NCBI GenBank assembly: GCA_023818555.1
Contig: JAMWCG010000007.1
Span: 3,451-12,973, forward strand
DNA from: Candidatus Omnitrophota bacterium
GTDB taxonomy: Bacteria > Omnitrophota > Gorgyraeia > DTHP01
Reading direction: 5' to 3'
Length of the DNA: 9,523 nt
The position numbers and the translations under genes are program-made. Of the stretch, positions 1 through 7,182 are shown piece by piece. The notes below the pieces were generated by a model. It was given only the letters and a program-made list of their open reading frames with translations. It did not search any database and was not told where the DNA came from. Numbering within the stretch: position 1 is the stretch's first letter; the number at the start of each line of letters is the position of its first letter.

Positions 1-745
1 AGATGATTGAGCGCAAAGGCGCCATCCCTGAACCACCCCCCACACAGATTATTTCCTTTTCCGATTCTTCGTGTAAAAAGAATTCTCCAAAGGGTCCGGC
101 AAAATTCACAATATCACCAATTTCCAGCGCCATATGGACATATGTAGAACAAAGTCCCCCGGGAATCAATCTTACAATTAACTCTAAATAGTCGTCTATA
201 TAAGGAGGAGAGGCAATAGAATAAGCACGAAATTCTTCCGTCCCGGGGATTTTAAGTTGGATATATTGCCCGGCTTTAAAATTTATCCTCTCTTGATTCA
301 ATAATTTTATGCGCAGGAATTTTATATCATAAGTTAAATCTTTCTTTTCTATTACTCTACCCATATACTCCTTGGCTGCAAAAAGATATTCCGGAAGATA
401 TATCTCTACCGGCTCCTTTATTTTTATCTGACAAGCAAGCCTTACTCCTGACTTTGCCTCCTCCAAGTTAACAAATACTTTTTCCGTAGGAAGAATATTT
501 CCTGCTCCACTCAAAACTTTTACCTTACAATGGCCACAGGTTGCTTTGCCTCCACAGGCGGAAGGGATAAAAATCTTCTTTCTACCCAAAAACTCTAAAA
601 GGGTCTCTCCCTCTTCTGCAGAATATGTTTTCTCTTTATTTATTATCACCTTACATTCTCCATATCTAATTAAAAGCCTCTCCATAAAGATAAGAAAGAG
701 AGTAAAGGTAATCAGAGTCAAATTCAATAGAATTATGAGTACCAT
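1..745 (-). CDS. nqrF: NqrF-type NADH dehydrogenase subunit (2Fe-2S / FAD), 3' end cut by the window
   Basis: Subunit F is the NADH-oxidising part of the Na+-translocating NADH:quinone reductase: NADH to FAD to 2Fe-2S to the membrane subunits. The frame opens with ATG at 745, inside the TAATG overlap with the nqrE stop, and stays open for 248 codons to the window edge, so the C-terminal part of the reductase domain is missing. Visible parts in order: a hydrophobic N-terminal helix (residues 2-20), the NqrF anchor; a plant-type ferredoxin domain with C64, C70, C73 and C105, the same spacing as I recall for Vibrio cholerae NqrF (70, 76, 79, 111); an FAD motif RAYS at 173-176; GGLCSTY at 196-202; and the start of the NAD-binding motif, VGGGSGMAPLRS at 235-246. 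RnfB, which normally ends Rnf operons, has several 4Fe-4S motifs and no such reductase domain, so this is not RnfB. The full gene is probably about 370-410 codons. Confidence 0.93.
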   Translation of the reverse strand, partial: MVLIILLNLTLITFTLFLIFMERLLIRYGECKVIINKEKTYSAEEGETLLEFLGRKKIFIPSACGGKATCGHCKVKVLSGAGNILPTEKVFVNLEEAKSGVRLACQIKIKEPVEIYLPEYLFAAKEYMGRVIEKKDLTYDIKFLRIKLLNQERINFKAGQYIQLKIPGTEEFRAYSIASPPYIDDYLELIVRLIPGGLCSTYVHMALEIGDIVNFAGPFGEFFLHEESEKEIICVGGGSGMAPLRSII

Positions 746-1332
746 TACATTTTCACCATCCCCGCAAAACCCATAAATCCCAGGGCTAAAATACCCAGAA
801 TGACCATAGTTATCCCTGCTCCCTTTAACCCCTTAGGAATGTCTCCCGTAAGCATAAGTCTTTCTTTAATCGCCGCTAAAGTAACAATCACCAAAGCCCA
901 CCCCAAAGAAGTTCCTCCTGCAAAAGCAAAGGTGCGTATAAAATCATAATCTCTTAGAACCATAAAGAGAGAAATTGCTAAAACAATACAATTTACAGTA
1001 ATAAGGGGAAGAAATATTCCAAAGGTAGCCTGCAGAGGAGGGAAAAATCGCTCAATAACCATCTCTAAGAACTGCACACTGGTAGCAATGGTAATAATGA
1101 AGATTAAGTAAGCCAAAATCTCCACCCCCAAAGGAAGAAGAATCAAATGATAAATTAGCCAGTTTAAACAAGCGGTCAAGATAACTACAAAAACCACCGA
1201 AATCCCCATCCCCAGAGCGGTTTTAAGACTTTTGGAAATCACAATCAAAGGACACATCCCAATGATATAAACCAAGGCAATATTATGCGCAAAAATTGCG
1301 CCTAAGAAAATAAGTAAAGGATGGGTCTGCAT
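745..1332 (-). CDS. nqrE: Na+-translocating NADH:quinone reductase, membrane subunit E
   Basis: A 195-residue, very hydrophobic protein with about six membrane helices. It belongs to the RnfA/NqrE family, which pairs with NqrD to hold an intramembrane 2Fe-2S cluster and form part of the ion path. Several stretches favour NqrE over RnfA: LEMVIERFFPPL (89-100), GIFLPLITVNC (105-115), FMVLRDYDF (123-131), the GW at 144-145 and DIPKGLKGAGIT (164-175). RnfA sequences I remember differ at these places. The two cluster cysteines expected in the family are present, C27 in GMCPL and C115 in TVNC. It begins five bases after the nqrD stop (GGTGGGATATAGAG precedes the ATG, a modest ribosome site) and its stop overlaps the nqrF start by one base. 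The length is normal for the family (about 193-202). Confidence 0.92.
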   Translation of the reverse strand: MQTHPLLIFLGAIFAHNIALVYIIGMCPLIVISKSLKTALGMGISVVFVVILTACLNWLIYHLILLPLGVEILAYLIFIITIATSVQFLEMVIERFFPPLQATFGIFLPLITVNCIVLAISLFMVLRDYDFIRTFAFAGGTSLGWALVIVTLAAIKERLMLTGDIPKGLKGAGITMVILGILALGFMGFAGMVKM

Positions 1333-1334
1333 CT

Positions 1335-1967
1335 CTATATCCCACCTTTTTCTGGTTCAAGTTTGGCTAAGTTACGCATTATCCATAAGTATAAAGCCAA
1401 AAGCACAAATCCGCCGGCAGGCATTGCCATAATTACCCAATTCGTCCAGGTTCCAGGCATTACTCTCCTTCCTAAGATTGTCCCGAAGGCTAAAATTTCA
1501 CGAATTACTGATAAGATTAAAAGCGTATAACTATACCCTAAACCACAGGAAAAGGCATCTAAAAGCGAATACCCCAAAGGATTTTTTATCGCAAAGGCTT
1601 CCGCTCTTCCCATAAGAATACAGTTGGTGATGATTAATCCTACATAAGGGCCCAATTGTTCACTTATGCGGGGGAAATAGGCTTTTAAAAACCTATCCAC
1701 ACAGATAACAAAGGTAGAAATGACCAACATGTAGGTAATCATCCGAATCCGTGCGGGGATAATCTTCCTTAAAGAAGAAATAAGCAAAGAAGTTGCCAAG
1801 AGAACAAAAGTAACTCCCGCACCCATCGCCAAAGCATTCTCCACCCTGTTAGTAACTGCCAAAGTAGAACAAATCCCTAAAATCATACAGAAGATGGGAT
1901 TGTCCTTCCAGACCCCATTAACGAAGATTCTCCCTGCACGCGTATAAATTAAGCGGTAAATTTTCAT
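1335..1967 (-). CDS. nqrD: Na+-translocating NADH:quinone reductase, membrane subunit D
   Basis: A 210-residue membrane protein of the RnfE/NqrD family, with about six helices, the structural partner of NqrE. The match is closer to NqrD than to RnfE: the segment at 91-126 reads DRFLKAYFPRISEQL, then VGLIITNC, then MGRAEAFA, which is characteristic of NqrD, whereas RnfE has a different sequence before the TNC motif. The family cysteines are C33 (GICSTLAVT) and C116 (ITNC), 83 residues apart as I recall for Vibrio NqrD (29 and 112). Together with C27 and C115 of the next gene they can ligate the membrane 2Fe-2S cluster. The start is well supported: AAAAGGAG lies five to six bases before the ATG at 1967. 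The nqrC stop is only two bases upstream, so translation is probably coupled. Confidence 0.92.
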   Translation of the reverse strand: MKIYRLIYTRAGRIFVNGVWKDNPIFCMILGICSTLAVTNRVENALAMGAGVTFVLLATSLLISSLRKIIPARIRMITYMLVISTFVICVDRFLKAYFPRISEQLGPYVGLIITNCILMGRAEAFAIKNPLGYSLLDAFSCGLGYSYTLLILSVIREILAFGTILGRRVMPGTWTNWVIMAMPAGGFVLLALYLWIMRNLAKLEPEKGGI

Positions 1968-1969
1968 AG

Positions 1970-2545
1970 CTACTCCTTTTTAAGCAAAAGGCGAAAATCG
2001 GCTATGCTTTTATTCAGTAACTCCTCAAAAGCACGCGAGGTCATTGTTGCTCCCGTGATGGCATCCACTTCATTCTCTCTTTTTGCTTTTCCCTCCGGGA
2101 CGAGCAAAAGTCGGGGAATTGTTTTCTTATTTACAAATCTTTCTAAAAAACTCTTCTCAGCAATTCTGCCACCTAATCCGGGAGTTTCTTCCTGAGAGAT
2201 TATTTGAATACCTTGAATAGTCTCTAAGTCAGGTTTTAGAGCCAAAACTCCCGAAATATTCCCCCACAAACCAGGACCAGAGAAAAGAATAGCCACCTCT
2301 CGCTTGGCTGTGCGGTAAATCACTCTTCCTTTATTCTCTATCTTCTCTATGTTTTTACTAAATACTTCCTCTATTTTCTCCGGGGGATAATCTATCTCCA
2401 GCGCATTGAGAACCGCAGTCTTTATCTTCAATTCCTGATTTCTTAAAATGCGTTCTCTGGTATAAGCATTTATTCCACTAAGAAACCCGCCACAGACACT
2501 TCCCAAACAAAACACAAAGAAAACAATCTTTATCTTTTCTTTCAT
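1970..2545 (-). CDS. nqrC: NqrC/RnfG family FMN-carrying subunit, NqrC-like
   Basis: A 191-residue protein with one N-terminal membrane helix (about residues 6-25) followed by an extracytoplasmic FMN-binding domain. The flavin attachment motif is D161-A-I-T-G-A-T167; T167 is the expected site of the phosphoester bond to FMN made by the flavin transferase ApbE, whose gene is not in this window. PGLWGNISG (91-99) and EETPGLGGRI (119-128) are conserved in the family. The GLWG form followed by AL..DL.TI.GI is typical of NqrC, while RnfG usually has a G(Y/F) version. The length is short for NqrC (about 250-265 in proteobacteria) and near that of RnfG (about 190-210), so the protein is intermediate in size. 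The ATG overlaps the nqrB stop as ATGA. Confidence 0.88.
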   Translation of the reverse strand: MKEKIKIVFFVFCLGSVCGGFLSGINAYTRERILRNQELKIKTAVLNALEIDYPPEKIEEVFSKNIEKIENKGRVIYRTAKREVAILFSGPGLWGNISGVLALKPDLETIQGIQIISQEETPGLGGRIAEKSFLERFVNKKTIPRLLLVPEGKAKRENEVDAITGATMTSRAFEELLNKSIADFRLLLKKE

Positions 2546-3612
2546 CTTTTAAGATAACGGTATCTAAAATTCAATATGCTCTGGTCAATAAGGGGGGAGA
2601 AGCCATTCATTATGATTATACTAAACATCACCCCTTCTACATATCCGGAGAAGGTGCGGATTAATACTGTGAGTAATCCACAACCAAAACCAAAAATCCA
2701 TTTCCCTAATTCACTAAAAGGACTGGTCACCGGGTCGGTAGCCATAAAAAATGCTCCCAAGAGCAGTCCCCCGCTAAATAATTGAAATAAAGGAGGAGCA
2801 AATTTATCAGGAAAAAAAACATTTCCCAGGAAGGAGAGAATAAATACTGAACTTAAATAAGCAAGGGGAATCCGCCAATTGGCTACCCGGGTATAAAGCA
2901 AAAACAAACCTCCTAAGATTACCCCGAGACGAAAAGTTTCTCCTATACTTCCTGAAGACAAGCCCATCAAAAGTTCAGAGATATTAGTCAAGGTATGTCC
3001 GGATTTAAAAGAGATCAAGGGGGTAGCGGAAGTAAGGGCATCACTTTTGTATCTCAAAAATCCGGCTAAACCTCCTCTCAAGGGCTCTGCCCAAGAAGTG
3101 GTAAGCGCCTGGGGGAAAGAAATGGTAATAAACAATCTTCCCACCAAAGCCGGATTAAAGATATTCCTCCCTGTTCCCCCAAAGATTTCCTTACCGATAA
3201 ATACGCCAAAGAAAATCCCTACTCCTACCATCCATAAGGGAATGGTGGGAGGAAGGAGCAAGGGAAAAATAAGACCGGTAACTAAAAAACCTTCCTGAAT
3301 TTCTTTCTTGCGAAAGATTGCCGAAATAACTTCCACCATCCCCCCTACGAGGTAAGAAACAAAAATTACCAAGATTACCCGTAAGCCATAAAGATAAATC
3401 GCCGCTAAAACCGAAGGCATAAGAGCAATGATTACTGTAAACATATATCTTTTTATATCTATATTATCCAAAATGTGCGGAGAGCGCAGGGAGATGTAGG
3501 TTACTTTATCTGTGCCAAAGAAGAATTCGTCTAAGGCTTTAATTACCGGCTTAAATCTTTTTAAACTCTTCTTTAGATAAAGCCCCTCTATAAATTTTTT
3601 CACTAATTTCAT
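2542..3612 (-). CDS. nqrB: NqrB/RnfD family membrane flavoprotein, NqrB-like
   Basis: A 356-residue polytopic protein, probably about ten helices, that carries covalent FMN and is the main ion-translocating subunit in this superfamily. It reads as NqrB: RSPHILDN.D.KR.M (43-57), RKKEIQEGF.VT (101-112), LPPTIPLW (120-127), KEIFGGTGRN..NPAL.GR (141-159), GSIGE (221-225), FMATDPV (289-295) and GKW (303-305) all fit NqrB. G90-G91 and E94 align with Vibrio NqrB G140, G141 and E144, which I recall as linked to the quinone site and sodium uptake; D343 may match D397. The flavin attachment motif is D191-A-L-T-S-A-T197, with serine in place of the usual glycine. It lacks the roughly 50-residue extra segment near the N-terminal third of Vibrio NqrB (about 412 residues). 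The start overlaps the nqrA stop as ATGA, with CGGGGGATAAA as ribosome site. Confidence 0.9.
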   Translation of the reverse strand: MKLVKKFIEGLYLKKSLKRFKPVIKALDEFFFGTDKVTYISLRSPHILDNIDIKRYMFTVIIALMPSVLAAIYLYGLRVILVIFVSYLVGGMVEVISAIFRKKEIQEGFLVTGLIFPLLLPPTIPLWMVGVGIFFGVFIGKEIFGGTGRNIFNPALVGRLFITISFPQALTTSWAEPLRGGLAGFLRYKSDALTSATPLISFKSGHTLTNISELLMGLSSGSIGETFRLGVILGGLFLLYTRVANWRIPLAYLSSVFILSFLGNVFFPDKFAPPLFQLFSGGLLLGAFFMATDPVTSPFSELGKWIFGFGCGLLTVLIRTFSGYVEGVMFSIIIMNGFSPLIDQSILNFRYRYLKR

Positions 3613-5093
3613 TTTATCCCCCGGTATTCTTCCAAACCCTTAAGGTCAAAATAGGGCAGGATACATTTTGCCCGGTCACAGCCAATGGTAATGAGTCTTT
3701 CCTGTCCATCTTTTATTGTCTTTGCTAAAGGTAGTTTTGAAGGACAGACAAAACTGCAGAGATTGCATTCCAGACAATTAAATATTCCATATTTACTCAG
3801 GCGCTCATCAATAATATTTCTTTCTATAAAACGGTATAAAAGATGAGGAATAATCCTTACGGGACAAACTTCCTGACAGTATCCACAGGAGATACAGGGA
3901 CGTGGCTCACCGTGGATATTGGTATTTAACTTCTTCTTTCCCCGCAGGAGAGCGGATAAAAAAGTCCGTGTATAGGACTCTGACCTCATCCCTAGCCTGA
4001 GAAAAGAAAGAAATTCTCTTTCTCGATTCTCCGGTAGAGCAATAACCTGAGAGAAGGTGCGACTTAAGGGTAAAGAGAAAATATTTAGTCTTATTCCTGT
4101 TAAAAGACTATTCAGAACCAGGCGCATCTCTTTATCTTTTCTTAAATATGGGGAGAAAATCTCTTTTAGTGGTGTTCCAATCTTTACCTTCAAATGCAAA
4201 TTTTCTCTAAAACCTTCTCCACATAAGGCGATAGTTCTTTCTATTAAAGGTTTTCCTTCACAAACCGCTTCATAGACATGTAATACCGCCTGAGTATTTA
4301 GAATTACAATCCCAATATTTGCCGCCGAGTAACCATAAGGAAATGGCCTACCTAACAGCGTGGGAACAAGCATCTCATCGTAACCCTGGGGATACTTTGG
4401 CTCTAAGGCATAAATCTTAAGCCAGTCAAATCCTGAGGTAATCTTAGAAATCTCCTCCACCAGTTTCTTAAAATTTTTATTTAAAGCCAGATGCACCTCT
4501 GCCTGAGGAAAAATCTTTTTCAAAATCCTTATCCCCTCAATAAAGTGAAATAAATTTTTTCCGGAGAGAAGTAATCTTAAAGAGAGATTATATATTTCCG
4601 AACCTATCCCATGAATAATAAGATTTTCTACTTCCGAGGGAGAAATAATAGAACTTCTAAATCTTGTAGGTATGCCCTCCTTATCCAGAGAAGCAGACCC
4701 CGAGAGATAAATCAATTCCTCTATCTTCTCAGGGGAAAGTTTTCCCCAATCTGCAGAATACCCTTCTAAGGGTCTCCACTCTGCAGTTGGCTCAGCTTCA
4801 ATAAAGATAGCAGTAATTTCCTGCTTAAAATAATTTATCTTCTCTATCTTTAGAACCTCGCCATTTACGGAAGAGTGCACGGGACTGGAAACATTTTCAT
4901 CATCACGGCCAATAATCTGGCCGGCATAGACCTTATCCCCCGGAGAAACTAAGGGCTTAACCTCCCCACCGAAGCCCTGTTTTAATGGGATAATCACCCT
5001 CTGAGGAATGGGAAGTTCTTTTAATTGCTCTCTCGGTTGACCTAAAAAATTCCTAAAACGATATCCTCCCTTAAAGGTTTTATATTTTAACAT
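3609..5093 (-). CDS. NqrA/RnfC hybrid subunit with two 4Fe-4S cluster motifs
   Basis: A 494-residue soluble, membrane-associated subunit in the position of NqrA/RnfC. Residues 8-80 form the RnfC/NqrA N-terminal region (FKGG; IPLKQGFGG; PLVSPGDKVYAGQIIG; SSPVHSSVNGEV). The middle is RnfC-like: YPQG (234-237), LLGRPFPYG (246-254), VYEAV.EGKPLIER (273-286) and IGTPLKE (305-311). Residues 363-396 are NqrA-like (FLRLG, TRTFLSAL, KKLNTNIHGEPR). Two full cluster motifs follow: C400, C403, C406, C410-P and C440, C443, C446, C450-P. Classical NqrA has no clusters. The RnfC NADH/FMN motif (GGAGFPT type) is not recognisable: the matching place, 127-145, reads LIYLSGSASLDKEGIPTRF, and the later ECEPY reads SEIY. 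An extra pair, C472 and C477, sits near the end. I leave the symbol empty because neither nqrA nor rnfC fits alone. The ATG at 5093 has no clear ribosome site but is required by the conserved N-terminus. Confidence 0.9.
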   Translation of the reverse strand: MLKYKTFKGGYRFRNFLGQPREQLKELPIPQRVIIPLKQGFGGEVKPLVSPGDKVYAGQIIGRDDENVSSPVHSSVNGEVLKIEKINYFKQEITAIFIEAEPTAEWRPLEGYSADWGKLSPEKIEELIYLSGSASLDKEGIPTRFRSSIISPSEVENLIIHGIGSEIYNLSLRLLLSGKNLFHFIEGIRILKKIFPQAEVHLALNKNFKKLVEEISKITSGFDWLKIYALEPKYPQGYDEMLVPTLLGRPFPYGYSAANIGIVILNTQAVLHVYEAVCEGKPLIERTIALCGEGFRENLHLKVKIGTPLKEIFSPYLRKDKEMRLVLNSLLTGIRLNIFSLPLSRTFSQVIALPENREREFLSFLRLGMRSESYTRTFLSALLRGKKKLNTNIHGEPRPCISCGYCQEVCPVRIIPHLLYRFIERNIIDERLSKYGIFNCLECNLCSFVCPSKLPLAKTIKDGQERLITIGCDRAKCILPYFDLKGLEEYRGIK

Positions 5094-5176
5094 GGGTTAC
5101 TATTTTAAATAAAGAATGAGTGTCCAACATATACATTATTCCTGAGACTAAACCCATCCCTAACCATCTCATAGGA
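5080..5176 (-). promoter_or_regulatory. Junction between the ATPase and Nqr clusters: possible hairpin and leader ORF
   Basis: This is the only real gap in the window (83 bases between the subunit D stop and the next start). Directly after the stop an imperfect hairpin can form: TCCT (5176-5173), an AT bulge, GAGA (5170-5167), a 19-base loop, then TCTC (5147-5144) and AGGA (5143-5140). The last arm is a Shine-Dalgarno-like AGGA followed by in-frame ATGs at 5136 and 5130. The frame from ATG 5172 (30 codons) or from the inner ATGs (18 or 16 codons) ends at TAA 5082-5080, past the ATG of the following gene. No T-run follows the hairpin, so it does not look like an intrinsic terminator. TTGGAC (5127-5122) resembles a -35 box but has no well-spaced -10. 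Any regulatory role is inference. Confidence 0.2.
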
Positions 5177-5791
5177 TTACGCTATTTTCTTCTTTTTTAT
5201 CCTTTTAAGTCGAAATATATCTTGGCTTTCGTATTCATTGAGACTCTCTTGGATGTACTTGACTTGAAAAAGGAGAGCAGGGAGAACATATTTTTCCAAA
5301 TAATTTACTTTACGGGAGATTGATTTTATCTCTTTACCCAAACGTTTAATTTTTATCTCCTCAGGTAAGACTCTTAAGGAAACTTTTAAAAATTCCGCAA
5401 ACTTTTCCTGCGTATCCTCTAAGTAGACGGAAGTACCCATTTTGCCGAATTCTAATTTTTTTATATTTACTTCCTCTTTCAATTCCGGAACCCTCACTCC
5501 CCAGAGATTCCTTTCCTGTAAATCAACCTCTAGCTCTCTCTCCGGACTGAATCCATAGGAGAGAATCTTTTCTTTACCCAAAAATCCTAAGGAGAGGACA
5601 AGAGAAAATAGAGCTTTTTTACTGGCGATTTCTAATTGTTGGTATAAGGAAGAAAGAGGTCCTATCGCCGAAAAGAATTCTTTTAAGAGTACATCCTTTT
5701 TATGGCGTAAGAGTTCTATCCCTGAGATTAGTTGTTTTATCTCTTGCTTTTTCAACAAAAGATTTATCCGGGTGGGGCTCACTCTCTCCAT
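5177..5791 (-). CDS. atpD: V/A-type ATPase subunit D (central rotor stalk)
   Basis: Subunit D is the central shaft of the V/A-type ATPase, rotating inside the A3B3 head together with F. The family signature is at the N-terminus, [15 protein letters not shown], followed by long charged helices at both ends that form an antiparallel coiled coil, with a less regular middle. The length, 204 residues, is normal (about 200-220). The frame can be opened further upstream at TTG 5800 or GTG 5797. I prefer ATG 5791, because AAGGA lies nine bases before it but touches the TTG and is only three bases from the GTG. The start lies inside the end of subunit B (13-base overlap), suggesting coupled translation. 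It is the last ATPase gene here. The symbol follows V-type usage and must not be confused with F-type atpD (beta). Confidence 0.92.
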   Translation of the reverse strand: MERVSPTRINLLLKKQEIKQLISGIELLRHKKDVLLKEFFSAIGPLSSLYQQLEIASKKALFSLVLSLGFLGKEKILSYGFSPERELEVDLQERNLWGVRVPELKEEVNIKKLEFGKMGTSVYLEDTQEKFAEFLKVSLRVLPEEIKIKRLGKEIKSISRKVNYLEKYVLPALLFQVKYIQESLNEYESQDIFRLKRIKKKKIA

Positions 5792-7182
5792 TTCCACCAA
5801 TCCTTCAGTTTTTCCAAATAGGTCTCTAAGAATTTTCTACTGATCCGTCTCAATTCCGAAGTGGGAAATTCCGCTAAGAGTCTCCAGCCGGTCATTAGTG
5901 TCTCTTCAATGGAACGCCGGCTCTCTCCTTGACCGATAAATTCCTTCTCAAATTCATCACAAAATTTTAGATATTTCTTATCCATCTCACTCAATGCCTC
6001 AACTCCCACGATATCCCTTAACTTCCTCAAGTCAATTCCATGGCTATAAGTAGCATAAAGTTGATTGGCTAATTGACGGTGGTCTTCTCTGGTCTTACCT
6101 TCTCCAATTCCCTGGTTCATCAACCTGGAAAGACTCGGGAGAACATCAATGGGAGGATAGATCCCTTTCTGGTACAGACTTCGGGAAAGAACAATTTGGC
6201 CTTCAGTTATGTATCCGGTCAGATCCACAATGGGATGGGTTATATCATCTTGGGGCATGGTTAAAATTGGTATCTGGGTAATTGAACCTGGTTTTTTTTT
6301 AATTCTACCGGCACGTTCATAAAGCGAGGCTAAATCTGTATACATATACCCCGGATAACCTCTCCTTCCCGGTATCTCTTCTTTGCTACTGGATATCTGT
6401 CTTAAAGCCTCACAGTAGTTAGTCATATCATGTAAGACTACTAAGACATGGAAATCTAAATCAAAAGCAAGATATTCTGCACAAGTAAGAGCATAGCGAG
6501 GAGTAAGTAGACGTTCAATAACCGGATCAGCGGCTAAATTCAAAAAAACGACTGTATTCTCCATCTTGCCAGAAGTCTGAAAACTCTCCAAAAAGAAACT
6601 CGCCTCCCGAAAGGGTATACCCATACCGGCAAATACAACCGCAAACCGCTCTTCTCCTTTTACTTCTGCCTGCTTAACCAATTGACTGATAATTTTATTT
6701 GCGGGAAGACCAGCCAGAGAAAATATGGGTAACTTTTGTCCGCGGACCAAAGTATTCAGACCATCAATAGCACTAAATCCTGTCTCAATAAAGTCAACTG
6801 GTACATCTCGCGAATAGGGATTAATTGCTGAACCAGAGATAGGAATACTCTTCTCCGGGATCAATTCGGGAAGACCGTCTTTGGGTTTTGCCCGGCCATC
6901 AAATATACGACCCAAAATCTGAGGTGAAACTTCTAATCTCAGTTCCTTTTCAATTAACCGGACCTTTGTCCTTTCCAAATCCATCCCGATATTCTCCTCA
7001 AATACCTGGATCACCACAATATCTTCTCCGGCATCAATAATCTGACCCGTCCTTCTTGTTCCATCGTAAAGTTCAATCTCGACTAAACTTCCATAGACCG
7101 GATCCTTTATTCCTCCCACAAAGACCAAAGGTCCGCAGACCTTCTTTATCGTTCGATACTCAAAGGTTGATAACTTTTCCAT
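5779..7182 (-). CDS. atpB: V/A-type ATPase subunit B (non-catalytic head subunit)
   Basis: A 467-residue subunit that alternates with A in the hexameric head. The N-terminal beta barrel begins at [15 protein letters not shown] (8-22). In the nucleotide-binding fold the P-loop position reads [10 protein letters not shown] (154-163), without the GKT of catalytic subunits, as expected for B. Other family blocks are [27 protein letters not shown] (128-154, given here as a landmark), [12 protein letters not shown] (186-197), [20 protein letters not shown] (273-293), [23 protein letters not shown] (307-330) and LPSLSRLMN (348-356), whose R353 is the likely arginine finger reaching into the A-subunit site. 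The ATG follows the stop of A with no gap (TAGATG), and the ribosome site is weak. A run of nine A on the coding strand (6300-6292) encodes three lysines in a row. Confidence 0.97.
   Translation of the reverse strand: MEKLSTFEYRTIKKVCGPLVFVGGIKDPVYGSLVEIELYDGTRRTGQIIDAGEDIVVIQVFEENIGMDLERTKVRLIEKELRLEVSPQILGRIFDGRAKPKDGLPELIPEKSIPISGSAINPYSRDVPVDFIETGFSAIDGLNTLVRGQKLPIFSLAGLPANKIISQLVKQAEVKGEERFAVVFAGMGIPFREASFFLESFQTSGKMENTVVFLNLAADPVIERLLTPRYALTCAEYLAFDLDFHVLVVLHDMTNYCEALRQISSSKEEIPGRRGYPGYMYTDLASLYERAGRIKKKPGSITQIPILTMPQDDITHPIVDLTGYITEGQIVLSRSLYQKGIYPPIDVLPSLSRLMNQGIGEGKTREDHRQLANQLYATYSHGIDLRKLRDIVGVEALSEMDKKYLKFCDEFEKEFIGQGESRRSIEETLMTGWRLLAEFPTSELRRISRKFLETYLEKLKDWWKWRE

Noticed and set aside
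745..5093. Naming the second cluster a plain rnfCDGEA operon
   Set aside because: Gene order and the clusters of the first subunit suggest it, but motifs in the B, D and E subunits are Nqr-type and the last gene is an NqrF, not RnfB.
5095..5127. Promoter with -35 TTGGAC and an AT-rich -10
   Set aside because: TAAAAT is only 14 bases from the -35-like box and better-spaced hexamers match poorly; transcription would start at or inside the coding start.
5140..5176. Intrinsic terminator between the two clusters
   Set aside because: The stem is bulged, the loop is long and no T-run follows on the minus strand.
5792..5800. Start of subunit D at TTG 5800 or GTG 5797
   Set aside because: AAGGA would touch the TTG and be only three bases from the GTG, whereas ATG 5791 has good spacing and gives the usual N-terminus.
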